Assembly (NCBI GenBank): GCA_910584835.1
Contig: CAJUEG010000022.1
Coordinates: 1 to 35,841, forward strand
Reading direction: 5' to 3'
Origin: an uncultured Oscillospiraceae bacterium
GTDB taxonomy: Bacteria; Bacillota; Clostridia; Oscillospirales; Oscillospiraceae
Length of the DNA stretch: 35,841 nt
A program made the translations under genes and the position numbers. The notes beneath the pieces are model-generated. The model worked only from the letters and a program-made list of their open reading frames with translations, was not told where the DNA came from and did not search any database. Shown one piece after another: positions 1 to 6,382 of the stretch (position 1 is its first letter; every line of letters begins with the position of its first letter).

Positions 1-126
1 GATGTAGTTGTCGCTAATCATTGGTCTGCTGTCGCCCCCCTCGCGGGGGGCGTGGATTGAAATAGGACAAAGTGATTATGATAATGGCCGGTGTTACAGT
101 CGCCCCCCTCGCGGGGGCGTGGATTG
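1..126 (+). CRISPR. Trailing end of a CRISPR array, type I-C-like repeats
   Basis: One full 33-nt repeat lies at 31-63. It starts GTCGCCCCCC, has a C/G-run stem, and ends CGTGGATTGAAAT, which is the typical shape of subtype I-C repeats. A 35-nt spacer (64-98) is followed by a degenerate repeat at 99-126 that has lost one G of the stem and the final AAAT (it reads ATTG then CGTG). Bases 1-30 are the partial spacer before the first repeat. A degenerate last repeat marks the leader-distal end, so the rest of the array, its leader and any cas genes should lie to the left of the window. No cas gene is present here. Confidence 0.85.
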
Positions 127-236
127 CGTGCGGAGGCCGGCACTACGGTGGCAGCCTTGTTTTTGTGCCCTTTTCTATCACCTCATTCTCTTTATCTTTT
201 CTGCTAATTCAACCTTGACTTTTTATTTGCAGACTT

Positions 237-1019
237 TCATCCCAGCGCCACATCCAGCGCCAGCATGACGGTAAATCCCGCGGCGAAGAACAGCGTTCCC
301 AGGTTGGAGTGCTCCCCGGCGGACGCCTCCGGGATCAGTTCCTCCACCACGACATAGATCATGGCCCCAGCCGCAAAGCTGAGCAGGCAGGGCAGCGCGG
401 GGAGGATCAGACCGGCCGCCCAAATGGTCAGCACAGCGGCCAGCGGTTCCACCACACCGGAAAGGACACCGTACAGGAACGCGCGTCCTTTTCCCGTTCC
501 CTCCGCCTGGAGGGGCATGGAAATAATCGCGCCCTCCGGGAAGTTCTGAATGGCGATGCCCAGGGACAGGGTCAGCGTTCCGGCGGCGGTGATACCGCTG
601 TCTCCGGCCATCCAGCCTGCCAGCACCACCCCCACCGCCATACCCTCCGGAATGTTATGGAGGGCGACCGCCAGCACCAGCATGGTCGTCCGCTTCAGCT
701 GCGTGGGAAGACCTTCCGGCTGGTCGCTGTCCTGGTGCAGATGGGGGATCGTCCTGTCCATGATCAGCAGGAACAGGATGCCCAGCCAGAACCCGCCCAC
801 AGCCGGCAGAAAGGCCCACTGTCCCATATCCTCCGCCTGCTCCATCGCGGGAAGCAGCAGGCTCCAGACAGACGCCGCCACCATGACGCCGGCCGCAAAG
901 CCGGTGAGAGCCCGCTGTACCAGCGGGTTCATGCCTTTTTTCAGAAAGAATACACACCCTGCCCCCAGAGAAGTGCCCAAAAACGGAAGGAGCAGTTCAG
1001 CCAATACATGTTGGATCAT
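237..1019 (-). CDS. ZIP-family metal transporter (260 aa)
   Basis: A ZIP (ZupT/GufA-type) divalent-cation transporter of the cytoplasmic membrane, expected to import Zn, Fe or Mn. The sequence shows about eight hydrophobic segments and the two family signatures in consecutive helices: HNIPEGMAVG (about residues 121-130) and QNFPEGAII (about 158-166), whose His, Asn and Glu side chains form the metal site. A short His/Asp-rich stretch (HLHQDSDQ, about residue 93) lies in the cytosolic loop before them. The length is normal. The start is supported by GGGAGG about 10 nt upstream. The gene begins inside the end of the upstream regulator gene (23-nt overlap), so the two are translationally coupled. 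Substrate cannot be read from sequence. Confidence 0.9.
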   Translation of the reverse strand: MIQHVLAELLLPFLGTSLGAGCVFFLKKGMNPLVQRALTGFAAGVMVAASVWSLLLPAMEQAEDMGQWAFLPAVGGFWLGILFLLIMDRTIPHLHQDSDQPEGLPTQLKRTTMLVLAVALHNIPEGMAVGVVLAGWMAGDSGITAAGTLTLSLGIAIQNFPEGAIISMPLQAEGTGKGRAFLYGVLSGVVEPLAAVLTIWAAGLILPALPCLLSFAAGAMIYVVVEELIPEASAGEHSNLGTLFFAAGFTVMLALDVALG

Positions 1020-1386
1020 TTTTACGCTTTCCTCCCAATAGCACGGCGGCGCAGGGCTTCCGGCAATGCTCCGGCAGCCTCACCGCCATCTTGCGGATAT
1101 ACTCCTCGTTTTCCTCTTCCGTAAGGGCAAGCTCCAGTGCCGGAAACCGTTCGCAGATCACCTCAACGTGCCGGAGCAAATCCTTTGTATCCGTCAGATA
1201 GATCTTTCCATAGCGTTCCCGCACCGGCAGATTCATTTCCATGAGAATTCCCGCCATTTTGGTAACGGACGCCTTTGCGCAGCCCAAAGTTTTCGCGATG
1301 TCCTGTGTTCCTGCGTCCGGCTTGATCCATCCCGGTTCATGAATCGCCAGCAAATAGCGCAGGTGGGCCTCCCGTAACTCCGCCAT
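997..1386 (-). CDS. DtxR-like metal-responsive transcriptional regulator (129 aa)
   Basis: The N-terminal half resembles the winged-helix domain of DtxR/MntR repressors: a helix pair (LREAHLRYLLAIHE), a recognition region reading TQDIAKTLGCAKASVTKMAGIL (about residues 27-48), then a wing with YGKIYLTD. The C-terminal part holds possible metal ligands (HVEVICERF and a Glu-rich helix) and is shorter than in classical DtxR. It overlaps the following ZIP transporter gene by 23 nt, so it probably senses the metal that the transporter brings in. A GGGGGG tract about 9 nt upstream may act as ribosome binding site. No GTTAG-N6-CTAAC operator lies in front of it, unlike the feo genes, so it may answer to another metal. 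Confidence 0.72.
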   Translation of the reverse strand: MAELREAHLRYLLAIHEPGWIKPDAGTQDIAKTLGCAKASVTKMAGILMEMNLPVRERYGKIYLTDTKDLLRHVEVICERFPALELALTEEENEEYIRKMAVRLPEHCRKPCAAVLLGGKRKNDPTCIG

Positions 1387-1408
1387 ATGAATCGTTTCCC
1401 CCCAACGG

Positions 1409-1446
1409 GAGGAGGCATGAGCAGATTCCTCTGCCCATGCCTCCTC
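1409..1446 (-). terminator. Long hairpin between the feo genes and the regulator-ZIP pair
   Basis: GAGGAGGCATG (1409-1419) pairs with CATGCCTCCTC (1436-1446), with an inner GCAG/CTGC stem. In the direction of the neighbouring minus-strand genes no U-run follows, so it is not a canonical intrinsic terminator there. It could terminate weakly, attenuate, or mark an mRNA processing point between the two gene groups. Confidence 0.45.
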
Positions 1447-1470
1447 ACCTCGTTTTGCTTATTTGAACTT

Positions 1471-1611
1471 TTAGTGACAGCCGCGGCAGTTTCCGCAGTC
1501 ACCGCTGCAGCCTCCGCCGGACTTGCGGGCCCTCCACAGTGAGCGGGCAGCCAGCACCACAACAGCGGCCAGTATGGCAACCACAATGATATTTCCCAGT
1601 ATAGCAGGCAT
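1471..1611 (-). CDS. FeoB-associated Cys-rich small membrane protein (46 aa)
   Basis: A 46-residue protein with one transmembrane helix (about residues 4-22, ILGNIIVVAILAAVVVLAA), a short basic stretch (RSLWRARKS) and a C-terminal cysteine cluster GGGCSGDCGNCRGCH with four Cys. This is the layout of the FeoB-associated Cys-rich membrane proteins found beside feoB in Firmicutes, thought to take part in ferrous-iron passage or FeoB complex formation. It begins 25 nt after the feoB stop, with AAAGGAG about 10 nt before the ATG, so it is the last gene of the feo operon. It is easily missed because of its size. Confidence 0.88.
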   Translation of the reverse strand: MPAILGNIIVVAILAAVVVLAARSLWRARKSGGGCSGDCGNCRGCH

Positions 1612-1636
1612 TCTCAGTCACTCCTTTCCCGGACGG

Positions 1637-4027
1637 TTACTTCGCGGCAGCGGCTACGGAGCTCAGCCTGTGGGACTGCTCCACCCCCTGATACCCCTTG
1701 CGGAAGAGCATGTAGATGATACCGATCAGCAGGAGCACCGCCACAACGGTGAACACGTTAAAGGAAACCACACCGCCAATCAATCCGCCGATCTGGTAGA
1801 CGATGAGGGAGATCACATAGGCGAACCCGCACATATAGCCGATGGCGGCCCAGGTCCACTTGGCGTTGTTCATCTCCCGCTTGATGGCGCCCATGGCGGC
1901 AAAGCAGGGGGCGCACAGCAGGTTAAAGATCATGAAAGAATAGGCGCTCAGGCCGGTAAAGGCCCCGGCAATGTTGGCTGCGAAGCTGCCGCCCGGATAG
2001 AGCACATGGAAGGTGGACACTACGTTCTCTTTGGCAATGAGGCCGGTGACTGTACCCACGGAGGCCTGCCAGGTGCCGAAGCCCAGGGGAGTGAAAATCC
2101 AGGCCACCAGATTGCCGATGGAGGCGAGGATAGAAGTGTTGCTGTCCTCCACCAGCCCGAAGCCGTCAGGCCCAAAGCCGAAGCCCTGGAGGAACCATAG
2201 CACGATGGTGGACAGAAGGATAACGGTACCAGCCCGCTTGATGAAGGACCAGCCGCGCTCCCACATGGCCCGCAGCACGTTAGTGGCCGAGGGGGCATGG
2301 TAGGCGGGCAGCTCCATGACGAATGGGGCCGGGTCCCCGGCGAAGCCCTTGGTCTTTTTTAAGATGATGCCAGACACCACCACGGCAGCGATGCCGATGA
2401 AATAGGCGGAGGTGGCGACCAATGTCTTATTGCCGCCGAACAGCGCCCCGGCAAACATGGCGATGATGGGCATTTTCGCCCCGCAGGGGATAAAACAGGT
2501 GGTCATGATGGTCATCTTCCGATCCCGGTCCTGCTCTATGGTGCGGGAGGCCATGACCCCGGGCACGCCGCAGCCGGTGGCCACCAGCATGGGGATGAAG
2601 CTCTTGCCGCTCAGGCCAAAGCGGCGGAAGATTCGGTCCATAATGAAAGCGATGCGGGCCATGTAGCCGATGTCCTCCAGAATGGCCAGCAGCAGGAACA
2701 GAACCAGCATCTGGGGCACGAAGCCCAGCACCGCGCCCACGCCGCCAATGATGCCATCCAGCACCAGGGATTCCACAATCTCATTGCAGTTCATGGCGGC
2801 CAGCAGCTCCCCGGCAAGCGCCGGAATGCCGGGCACCCATACACCGTACTGGGTGGGATCAGGCTCTTCTACCGCAAGGGCTTCACTATAGACATCCTCG
2901 TTGACCTCCACCACGTCGGTAGTGCCCTCGTCGTCATCATAGAGATACGCCTCGGTATCGCCGGCCTCGTAGGCCTCGATAATGACCCCGGCGTCCTCAA
3001 ACTCGCCAAGCGCCTCATCCCAGCCGTCCACGTCGGAGACAAAGGGGACCAGCCAGCCGTCGCCGAACAGGCCGTCGTTGGCCCAGTCGGTGAGGGCGGT
3101 GCCGATGGAGACCGGCCAGCCTCCCATAGCGATGGCGTACACCAGAAACATCACCGCCACAAAGATGGGCAGGGCCGCGACACGGTTGGTGACCACCTGG
3201 TCGATCTTGTCGGAGACGGAGAGGCTGTGCTTTGCCGCCTTTTTTTTCACGGCCTTGGTCACAACGGAGTTGATGTAGGAGTACCGCTGATTGGTGATGA
3301 TGCTCTCAGCGTCGTCGTCCAGCTCCTTCTCGCAGTCGGCGATGTGCTGCTCCAGATGGGCCTTCAGTTCGGCGGATAGGTTCAGCTCCTCCATCACCTT
3401 TTCGTCCCGCTCAAAGATCTTGATGGCGTACCAGCGCAGATAGCTGTCCGCCACCTTGCCCTGGATGGATTCCTCGATATGGGCGATGGCGTGTTCCACG
3501 CTGCCGGTGAACACATGGGGCAGTTCCCCGGCCTGCTTCTTCTGCGCCAGGGCCACGGCCTTTTCAGCGGCGGCCATACCGCCCTCGCCCTTGAGGGCGC
3601 TCATCTCCACCACCTCGCAGCCCAGGGCCTTGCCCAGCTTGTTAAGGTCGATGGCATCGCCGTTTTTCCGCACCAGGTCGATCATATTTACCGCCACCAC
3701 CACGGGCAGGCCCAGCTCGATGAGCTGGGTGGTGAGGTACAGGTTGCGCTCAATATTGGTGCCGTCCACAATGTTGAGGATGGCGTCCGGCTTTTCTTTA
3801 ACCAGATAGCTCCGGGCCACCACCTCCTCCAAGGTGTAGGGGGACAGGGAGTAAATGCCGGGCAGGTCCTGGATAATTACATCCTTGCGGCCCTTCAGCC
3901 TGCCCTCCTTTTTCTCCACCGTGACCCCCGGCCAGTTGCCCACATACTGGCTGGAGCCGGTCAGGGCGTTGAACAGGGTGGTCTTGCCGCAGTTGGGATT
4001 GCCCGCCAGGGCAATTTTCATGTCCAT
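1637..4027 (-). CDS. feoB: Ferrous iron transport protein B (796 aa)
   Basis: GTP-dependent Fe(II) importer of the cytoplasmic membrane. The N-terminal G domain shows G1 GNPNCGKTT (residues 9-17), DLPG (G3, about 54-57) and NMID (G4, about 114-117). A helical GDI-like linker follows, then the membrane part with the Gate repeats, including GCGVPGVMASRTIE and FIPCGAKMPI with their conserved cysteines. A long acidic stretch of about 65 residues (329-394, rich in D and E) sits between the first membrane helix and the next, on the predicted outer face. The start has AAAGGAGAG upstream. It is preceded by its own promoter and metal-repressor operator, and followed by the Cys-rich partner. Confidence 0.96.
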   Translation of the reverse strand: MDMKIALAGNPNCGKTTLFNALTGSSQYVGNWPGVTVEKKEGRLKGRKDVIIQDLPGIYSLSPYTLEEVVARSYLVKEKPDAILNIVDGTNIERNLYLTTQLIELGLPVVVAVNMIDLVRKNGDAIDLNKLGKALGCEVVEMSALKGEGGMAAAEKAVALAQKKQAGELPHVFTGSVEHAIAHIEESIQGKVADSYLRWYAIKIFERDEKVMEELNLSAELKAHLEQHIADCEKELDDDAESIITNQRYSYINSVVTKAVKKKAAKHSLSVSDKIDQVVTNRVAALPIFVAVMFLVYAIAMGGWPVSIGTALTDWANDGLFGDGWLVPFVSDVDGWDEALGEFEDAGVIIEAYEAGDTEAYLYDDDEGTTDVVEVNEDVYSEALAVEEPDPTQYGVWVPGIPALAGELLAAMNCNEIVESLVLDGIIGGVGAVLGFVPQMLVLFLLLAILEDIGYMARIAFIMDRIFRRFGLSGKSFIPMLVATGCGVPGVMASRTIEQDRDRKMTIMTTCFIPCGAKMPIIAMFAGALFGGNKTLVATSAYFIGIAAVVVSGIILKKTKGFAGDPAPFVMELPAYHAPSATNVLRAMWERGWSFIKRAGTVILLSTIVLWFLQGFGFGPDGFGLVEDSNTSILASIGNLVAWIFTPLGFGTWQASVGTVTGLIAKENVVSTFHVLYPGGSFAANIAGAFTGLSAYSFMIFNLLCAPCFAAMGAIKREMNNAKWTWAAIGYMCGFAYVISLIVYQIGGLIGGVVSFNVFTVVAVLLLIGIIYMLFRKGYQGVEQSHRLSSVAAAAK

Positions 4028-4046
4028 TTCGATTCTCTCCTTTCAA

Positions 4047-4075
4047 ATGTTAGCCAAAGCTAACTTCTGGTGCAA
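4047..4075 (-). promoter_or_regulatory. feoB promoter with overlapping DtxR-family operator
   Basis: Minus-strand -35 TTGCAC (4070-4075), 17-nt spacer, -10 TAACAT (4047-4052). The perfect inverted repeat GTTAGCCAAAGCTAAC (4049-4064) covers the spacer and part of the -10. The same 16-bp pattern recurs at two other promoters in this block, and the arrangement matches that at 4882-4910 base for base in spacing. It lies about 20 nt before the feoB start. Confidence 0.72.
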
Positions 4076-4119
4076 ATAACAGCGGCCTTCCGCCGCGCTG
4101 ATTTGCTGCCGCCTCGTCT

Positions 4120-4162
4120 GCTCCGCTCCAAGCTCCCTCGCGGGCCGGTGCTTCATGCTTCT
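4120..4162. repeat. 43-bp direct repeat, copy 1 (feoA-feoB spacer)
   Basis: Matches 4258-4300 at 42 of 43 positions, offset 138 bp. Read on the minus strand it keeps the GAA-GCA-TGA end that corresponds to the Glu-Ala-stop end of the upstream feoA, so it may be what remains of a duplicated feoA tail. The stretch 4076-4257 between feoB and feoA holds no gene. It is G/C-rich and made of GAGCGGAGC-like and GAGGGAG-like units on the minus strand. Confidence 0.8.
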
Positions 4163-4257
4163 GGGTTGTCACGCTCCGCACCGCCCCAGGCGCTCGGTCG
4201 CTTTCCCTCCGGCTCGGGCTGGTCTCCGGGGCGCCCTGCGCCCCTGCGCTCTCCCTC

Positions 4258-4300
4258 GCTCCGCTCCAAGCTCCCTCGCGGGCCGGTGCTTCACGCTTCT
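4258..4300. repeat. 43-bp direct repeat, copy 2 (feoA 3' end)
   Basis: The second copy includes the last codons and stop of the feoA gene at 4291-4515 and the bases just beyond it. One mismatch (C against T) separates it from copy 1. Confidence 0.8.
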
Positions 4301-4515
4301 ATCTCAATCATCTCTGCGTCGCCCTTGCGGACGGACAGCTCATAGCCCCGGACGCTCAGCTCCATAGGGTCGCCCAGGGGGGCCACCTTGCGCACAAAAA
4401 TCTCCGTGCCCTTGGTGATGCCCATGTCCATAATTCGGCGCTTCACCGGACCGTCCCCATGGAGCCGCGCCACAGTAGCCGTTTCGCCCACCTTTACATC
4501 CTTCAGTGTCTTCAC
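4291..4515 (-). CDS. feoA: FeoA-family protein, second copy (74 aa)
   Basis: A small SH3-like cytosolic protein that assists FeoB in Fe(II) uptake. The sequence begins KTLKDVKVGETATVARLHGD, continues with KRRIMDMGITKGTEIFV and ends with the strand pattern PMELSVRGYELSVRKGDAEMIEIE, all typical of FeoA at its usual length. The start is GTG, placed by AAAGGAGGAG upstream. It follows a first feoA gene by 52 nt and precedes feoB. Two separate FeoA proteins before FeoB are common in Clostridia. Confidence 0.92.
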   Translation of the reverse strand: MKTLKDVKVGETATVARLHGDGPVKRRIMDMGITKGTEIFVRKVAPLGDPMELSVRGYELSVRKGDAEMIEIEA

Positions 4516-4567
4516 AGTGCTCTCCTCCTTTATGTGTTCCTGTCAAGCCCCGCCTGTTCGCGCGCTT

Positions 4568-4780
4568 CTAAACCATAATGCGGTTTGCCATGGTTTTGTC
4601 CAGCGCGATCCGGCTGTCTCTCACCTGTACGATCAGGTTTCCCGCGATCTCGCTGACCACTGTCACATCGCTGTCCACCACAAAGCCCAGCTCCGCCAGA
4701 TGCTGGCGCACCTCATCCTTACCGGAGATCTTGCGAATCGTGACGGTCTCTCCTGACTTTGCCATTGTCAGCGGCATCAT
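4568..4780 (-). CDS. feoA: FeoA-family protein, first copy (70 aa)
   Basis: First gene of the feo operon. The SH3-like FeoA fold is visible as MPLTMAKSGETVTIRKISGKDEVRQHLAELGFVVDSDVTVV, followed by the short beta-strand pattern GNLIVQVRDSRIALDKTMANRIMV. GGGAGG lies about 7 nt before the ATG. It is only distantly similar to the second FeoA, so the pair is an old duplication with separate roles, not a recent copy. It is transcribed from the promoter at 4835-4863 and probably repressed through two operator sites. Confidence 0.9.
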   Translation of the reverse strand: MMPLTMAKSGETVTIRKISGKDEVRQHLAELGFVVDSDVTVVSEIAGNLIVQVRDSRIALDKTMANRIMV

Positions 4781-4803
4781 TCCTTCGCCTCCCTTTCCAA
4801 CGA

Positions 4804-4863
4804 GTTAGCAATCTCTAACCTTGAAATCAGCATTAGTTTACTATCCCTAACCGCAAATGTCAA
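4804..4863 (-). promoter_or_regulatory. feo operon promoter with two metal-repressor sites
   Basis: Minus-strand -35 TTGACA (4858-4863), 17-nt spacer, -10 TAAACT (4835-4840). A full operator GTTAGCAATCTCTAAC lies at 4804-4819, just downstream of the predicted start point. A second, weaker site, GTTAGGGATAGTAAAC on the minus strand (4836-4851), fills the promoter spacer. Repression by the divergent DtxR-family protein when iron is plentiful is the natural reading. Confidence 0.7.
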
Positions 4864-4881
4864 GACCCTGAAAAGAAAAAC

Positions 4882-4910
4882 TTGCTTTTAAAGTTAGAAT
4901 ATGCTAACCT
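4882..4910 (+). promoter_or_regulatory. Promoter and operator of the DtxR-family gene
   Basis: Plus-strand -35 TTGCTT (4882-4887), 17-nt spacer, -10 TAACCT (4905-4910). The operator GTTAGAATATGCTAAC (4893-4908) overlaps spacer and -10 exactly as at feoB. This implies autorepression. It also means the mRNA starts near 4917, which rules out the upstream in-frame ATG at 4882 as the start codon. Confidence 0.66.
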
Positions 4911-4944
4911 ATGCACAGAAGCATTCGCTCAGGGAGGGATTTTT

Positions 4945-5352
4945 GTGAATATTCACCAATCCGCCGAGGACTATTTGGAGGCGATCTTAAAACTTCGGGA
5001 GACTTATGGCATGGTGCGCTCCATTGATGTTGTCCGGGAACTGGGTTTTTCCAAGCCGAGTGTCAGTGCAGCCATGAAAAATCTGCGGGAGAACGGATAC
5101 ATTCAGATGGATGATGACGGTTATCTCACACTTCTGCCTCCCGGCGAGGAAATTGCCCGGCGCATCTACGCCAGGCATAAGCTGCTGACACAGATTTTTA
5201 TTCAGCTGGGCGTCTCTCCGGAGGCAGCGGCGGCAGACGCCTGCAAGGTAGAACACGATCTGAGCGATGAGACCTTTGAAATAATCAAGGCACATGCCGC
5301 GGGCGGAACGAACAGCATGAGCTGTGATCGCTGTCCTTTGAAATCAACCTGA
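4945..5352 (+). CDS. DtxR/MntR-family metal-dependent repressor (135 aa)
   Basis: The winged-helix domain begins NIHQSAEDYLEAILKLRE, with the recognition part SIDVVRELGFSKPSVSAAMKNLRENGYIQMDDDGYLTL. It is followed by the metal-binding and dimerisation helices (ARRIYARHKLLTQIF, then CKVEHDLSDETFEIIKAH), where the His, Glu, Asp and Cys ligands are expected. There is no SH3 domain, so it is MntR-sized. The tail ends in MSCDRCPLKS, a short Cys pair. I choose the GTG at 4945 because GGGAGGG lies 6 nt upstream and the promoter overlaps the longer alternative. It is divergent from feoAAB and shares its operator motif, so it is the likely iron (or manganese) repressor of the block. Confidence 0.88.
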   Translation: MNIHQSAEDYLEAILKLRETYGMVRSIDVVRELGFSKPSVSAAMKNLRENGYIQMDDDGYLTLLPPGEEIARRIYARHKLLTQIFIQLGVSPEAAAADACKVEHDLSDETFEIIKAHAAGGTNSMSCDRCPLKST

Positions 5353-5357
5353 CCAGC

Positions 5358-5560
5358 GCAAAGCAAAACTGTCCCCGATCATAATGACGGTATGCCCTTT
5401 CGTCCGTTCTATCCCCGGCCTCCTCCACCGGCAGGATATCCGCCTAGCATTCGTCTATTCCCATTTGGCCGGCAACGCGCTCACTGCCTCCAGTGAGCAT
5501 GACGGGCCGCCGGATGCCCAAATCACGCGGCCTTCGGATCACAGCTTCCGCCTGCCCAGC
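5358..5560 (-). pseudogene. Decayed P1B-type metal-transporting ATPase fragment
   Basis: No intact gene lies between 5353 and 5890. On the minus strand, parts of a heavy-metal P-type ATPase can be read in different frames: VIRRPRDLGIRRPVMLTGGSE (about 5480-5542; the family reads LGI..VMLTGD) followed by GIDEC and a stop, then ADILPVEE (family: AELLPEDK), and GHTVIMIGD (5371-5397) in a shifted frame, which is the hinge motif of Zn/Cd/Cu ATPases. Stops, frameshifts and loss of the residues after GD show it is dead. The rest of the gap, up to 5890, holds nothing I recognise. The fragment converges on the metal repressor gene. Confidence 0.68.
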
Positions 5561-5890
5561 TCCCTGCAGGCCTCCTCGCCCTCTGTGTCCGGCGCCTCGT
5601 TGGCCATCAGGCCGTTTTCGTCCAGGAGGCTGGCCCCAGCGCGGCCGCGACAGCCCCGCATCCACCGGCCGTCACCCCAGCCACAGGGCCGCGAACAGAG
5701 CGATCCGTTTGCCGCTGAGGACCCCTTTCTGAGCGGCAAACACCGGCTCAAGCTTCATTTCCTCCAGCACCCCGCTGCCTATGGCGGGGCAGCCCGCGGT
5801 TAGTTCTTGCTAATCGCGCCCGACAACACATTCTTTTGCAAAAGTTATTCAAGCTACCGATTTTTCCAGCATATGCCTGCGTGTCATCTG

Positions 5891-6382
5891 TCAAATGTCA
5901 TGGCCATCAAAAAAGCCGCTATACTCAACGCCTTCGCTCTCTCTTCCTGCGGTTATATGCCAGATACGAGTATCCGTCAACCTGCTTTTGAGGGATAAAA
6001 AAGAATCTCCGCCAACTACAACAGCCTGTATTTGCGGCGTACCGCTAAAAGGTTTTCCAAGGTATTCCATGCTATCGGATACCATATCTGATAATTGCTG
6101 ATAGGCAGACGGTGTATCTATCAAAAACTGCAGGGATTGATAATCAGACCATCCATGCCTCGTTGATTGAAATAGGCCTCGGCTGCGCACCTTAGCTTCT
6201 CCAACAAGAATCATATTTCCGCGTACAGCAACAATATCAGGGCCTTTGCGATATTCTCCCATTTTAAACCAATAGCGGCCCTGTTGGTTCCCGCTCAAAG
6301 CAAGAACTGTGAAACCATGAGTTTGCAAAAACGGACCAAAATCGGCTAACAAGTCATCCTCTCTATACAGATCCGCACTCAT
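5891..6382 (-). CDS. PD-(D/E)xK nuclease-like protein (163 aa)
   Basis: A small protein with a restriction-endonuclease-type active site: GPDIVAVRGNMILVGEAKV, in which Asp49, Glu62 and Lys64 form the PD...ExK triad, with Glu10 and Gln82 as possible helpers. Flanking strands and helices fit that fold. I chose the ATG at 6382 because it makes an ATGA overlap with the stop of the preceding gene, the same coupling seen between the two genes before it. An in-frame upstream ATG (6469) would overlap by 91 nt. It is the third gene of an AT-rich operon behind a double DNA methyltransferase, so a role in DNA cleavage is likely but inferred. No closer family was recognised. Confidence 0.75.
   Translation of the reverse strand: MSADLYREDDLLADFGPFLQTHGFTVLALSGNQQGRYWFKMGEYRKGPDIVAVRGNMILVGEAKVRSRGLFQSTRHGWSDYQSLQFLIDTPSAYQQLSDMVSDSMEYLGKPFSGTPQIQAVVVGGDSFLSLKSRLTDTRIWHITAGRESEGVEYSGFFDGHDI

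Noticed and set aside
5384..5803. Open frames in the gap after the DtxR-family gene
   Set aside because: No start signals or domains; the stretch is better read as a decayed metal ATPase and unassigned DNA.
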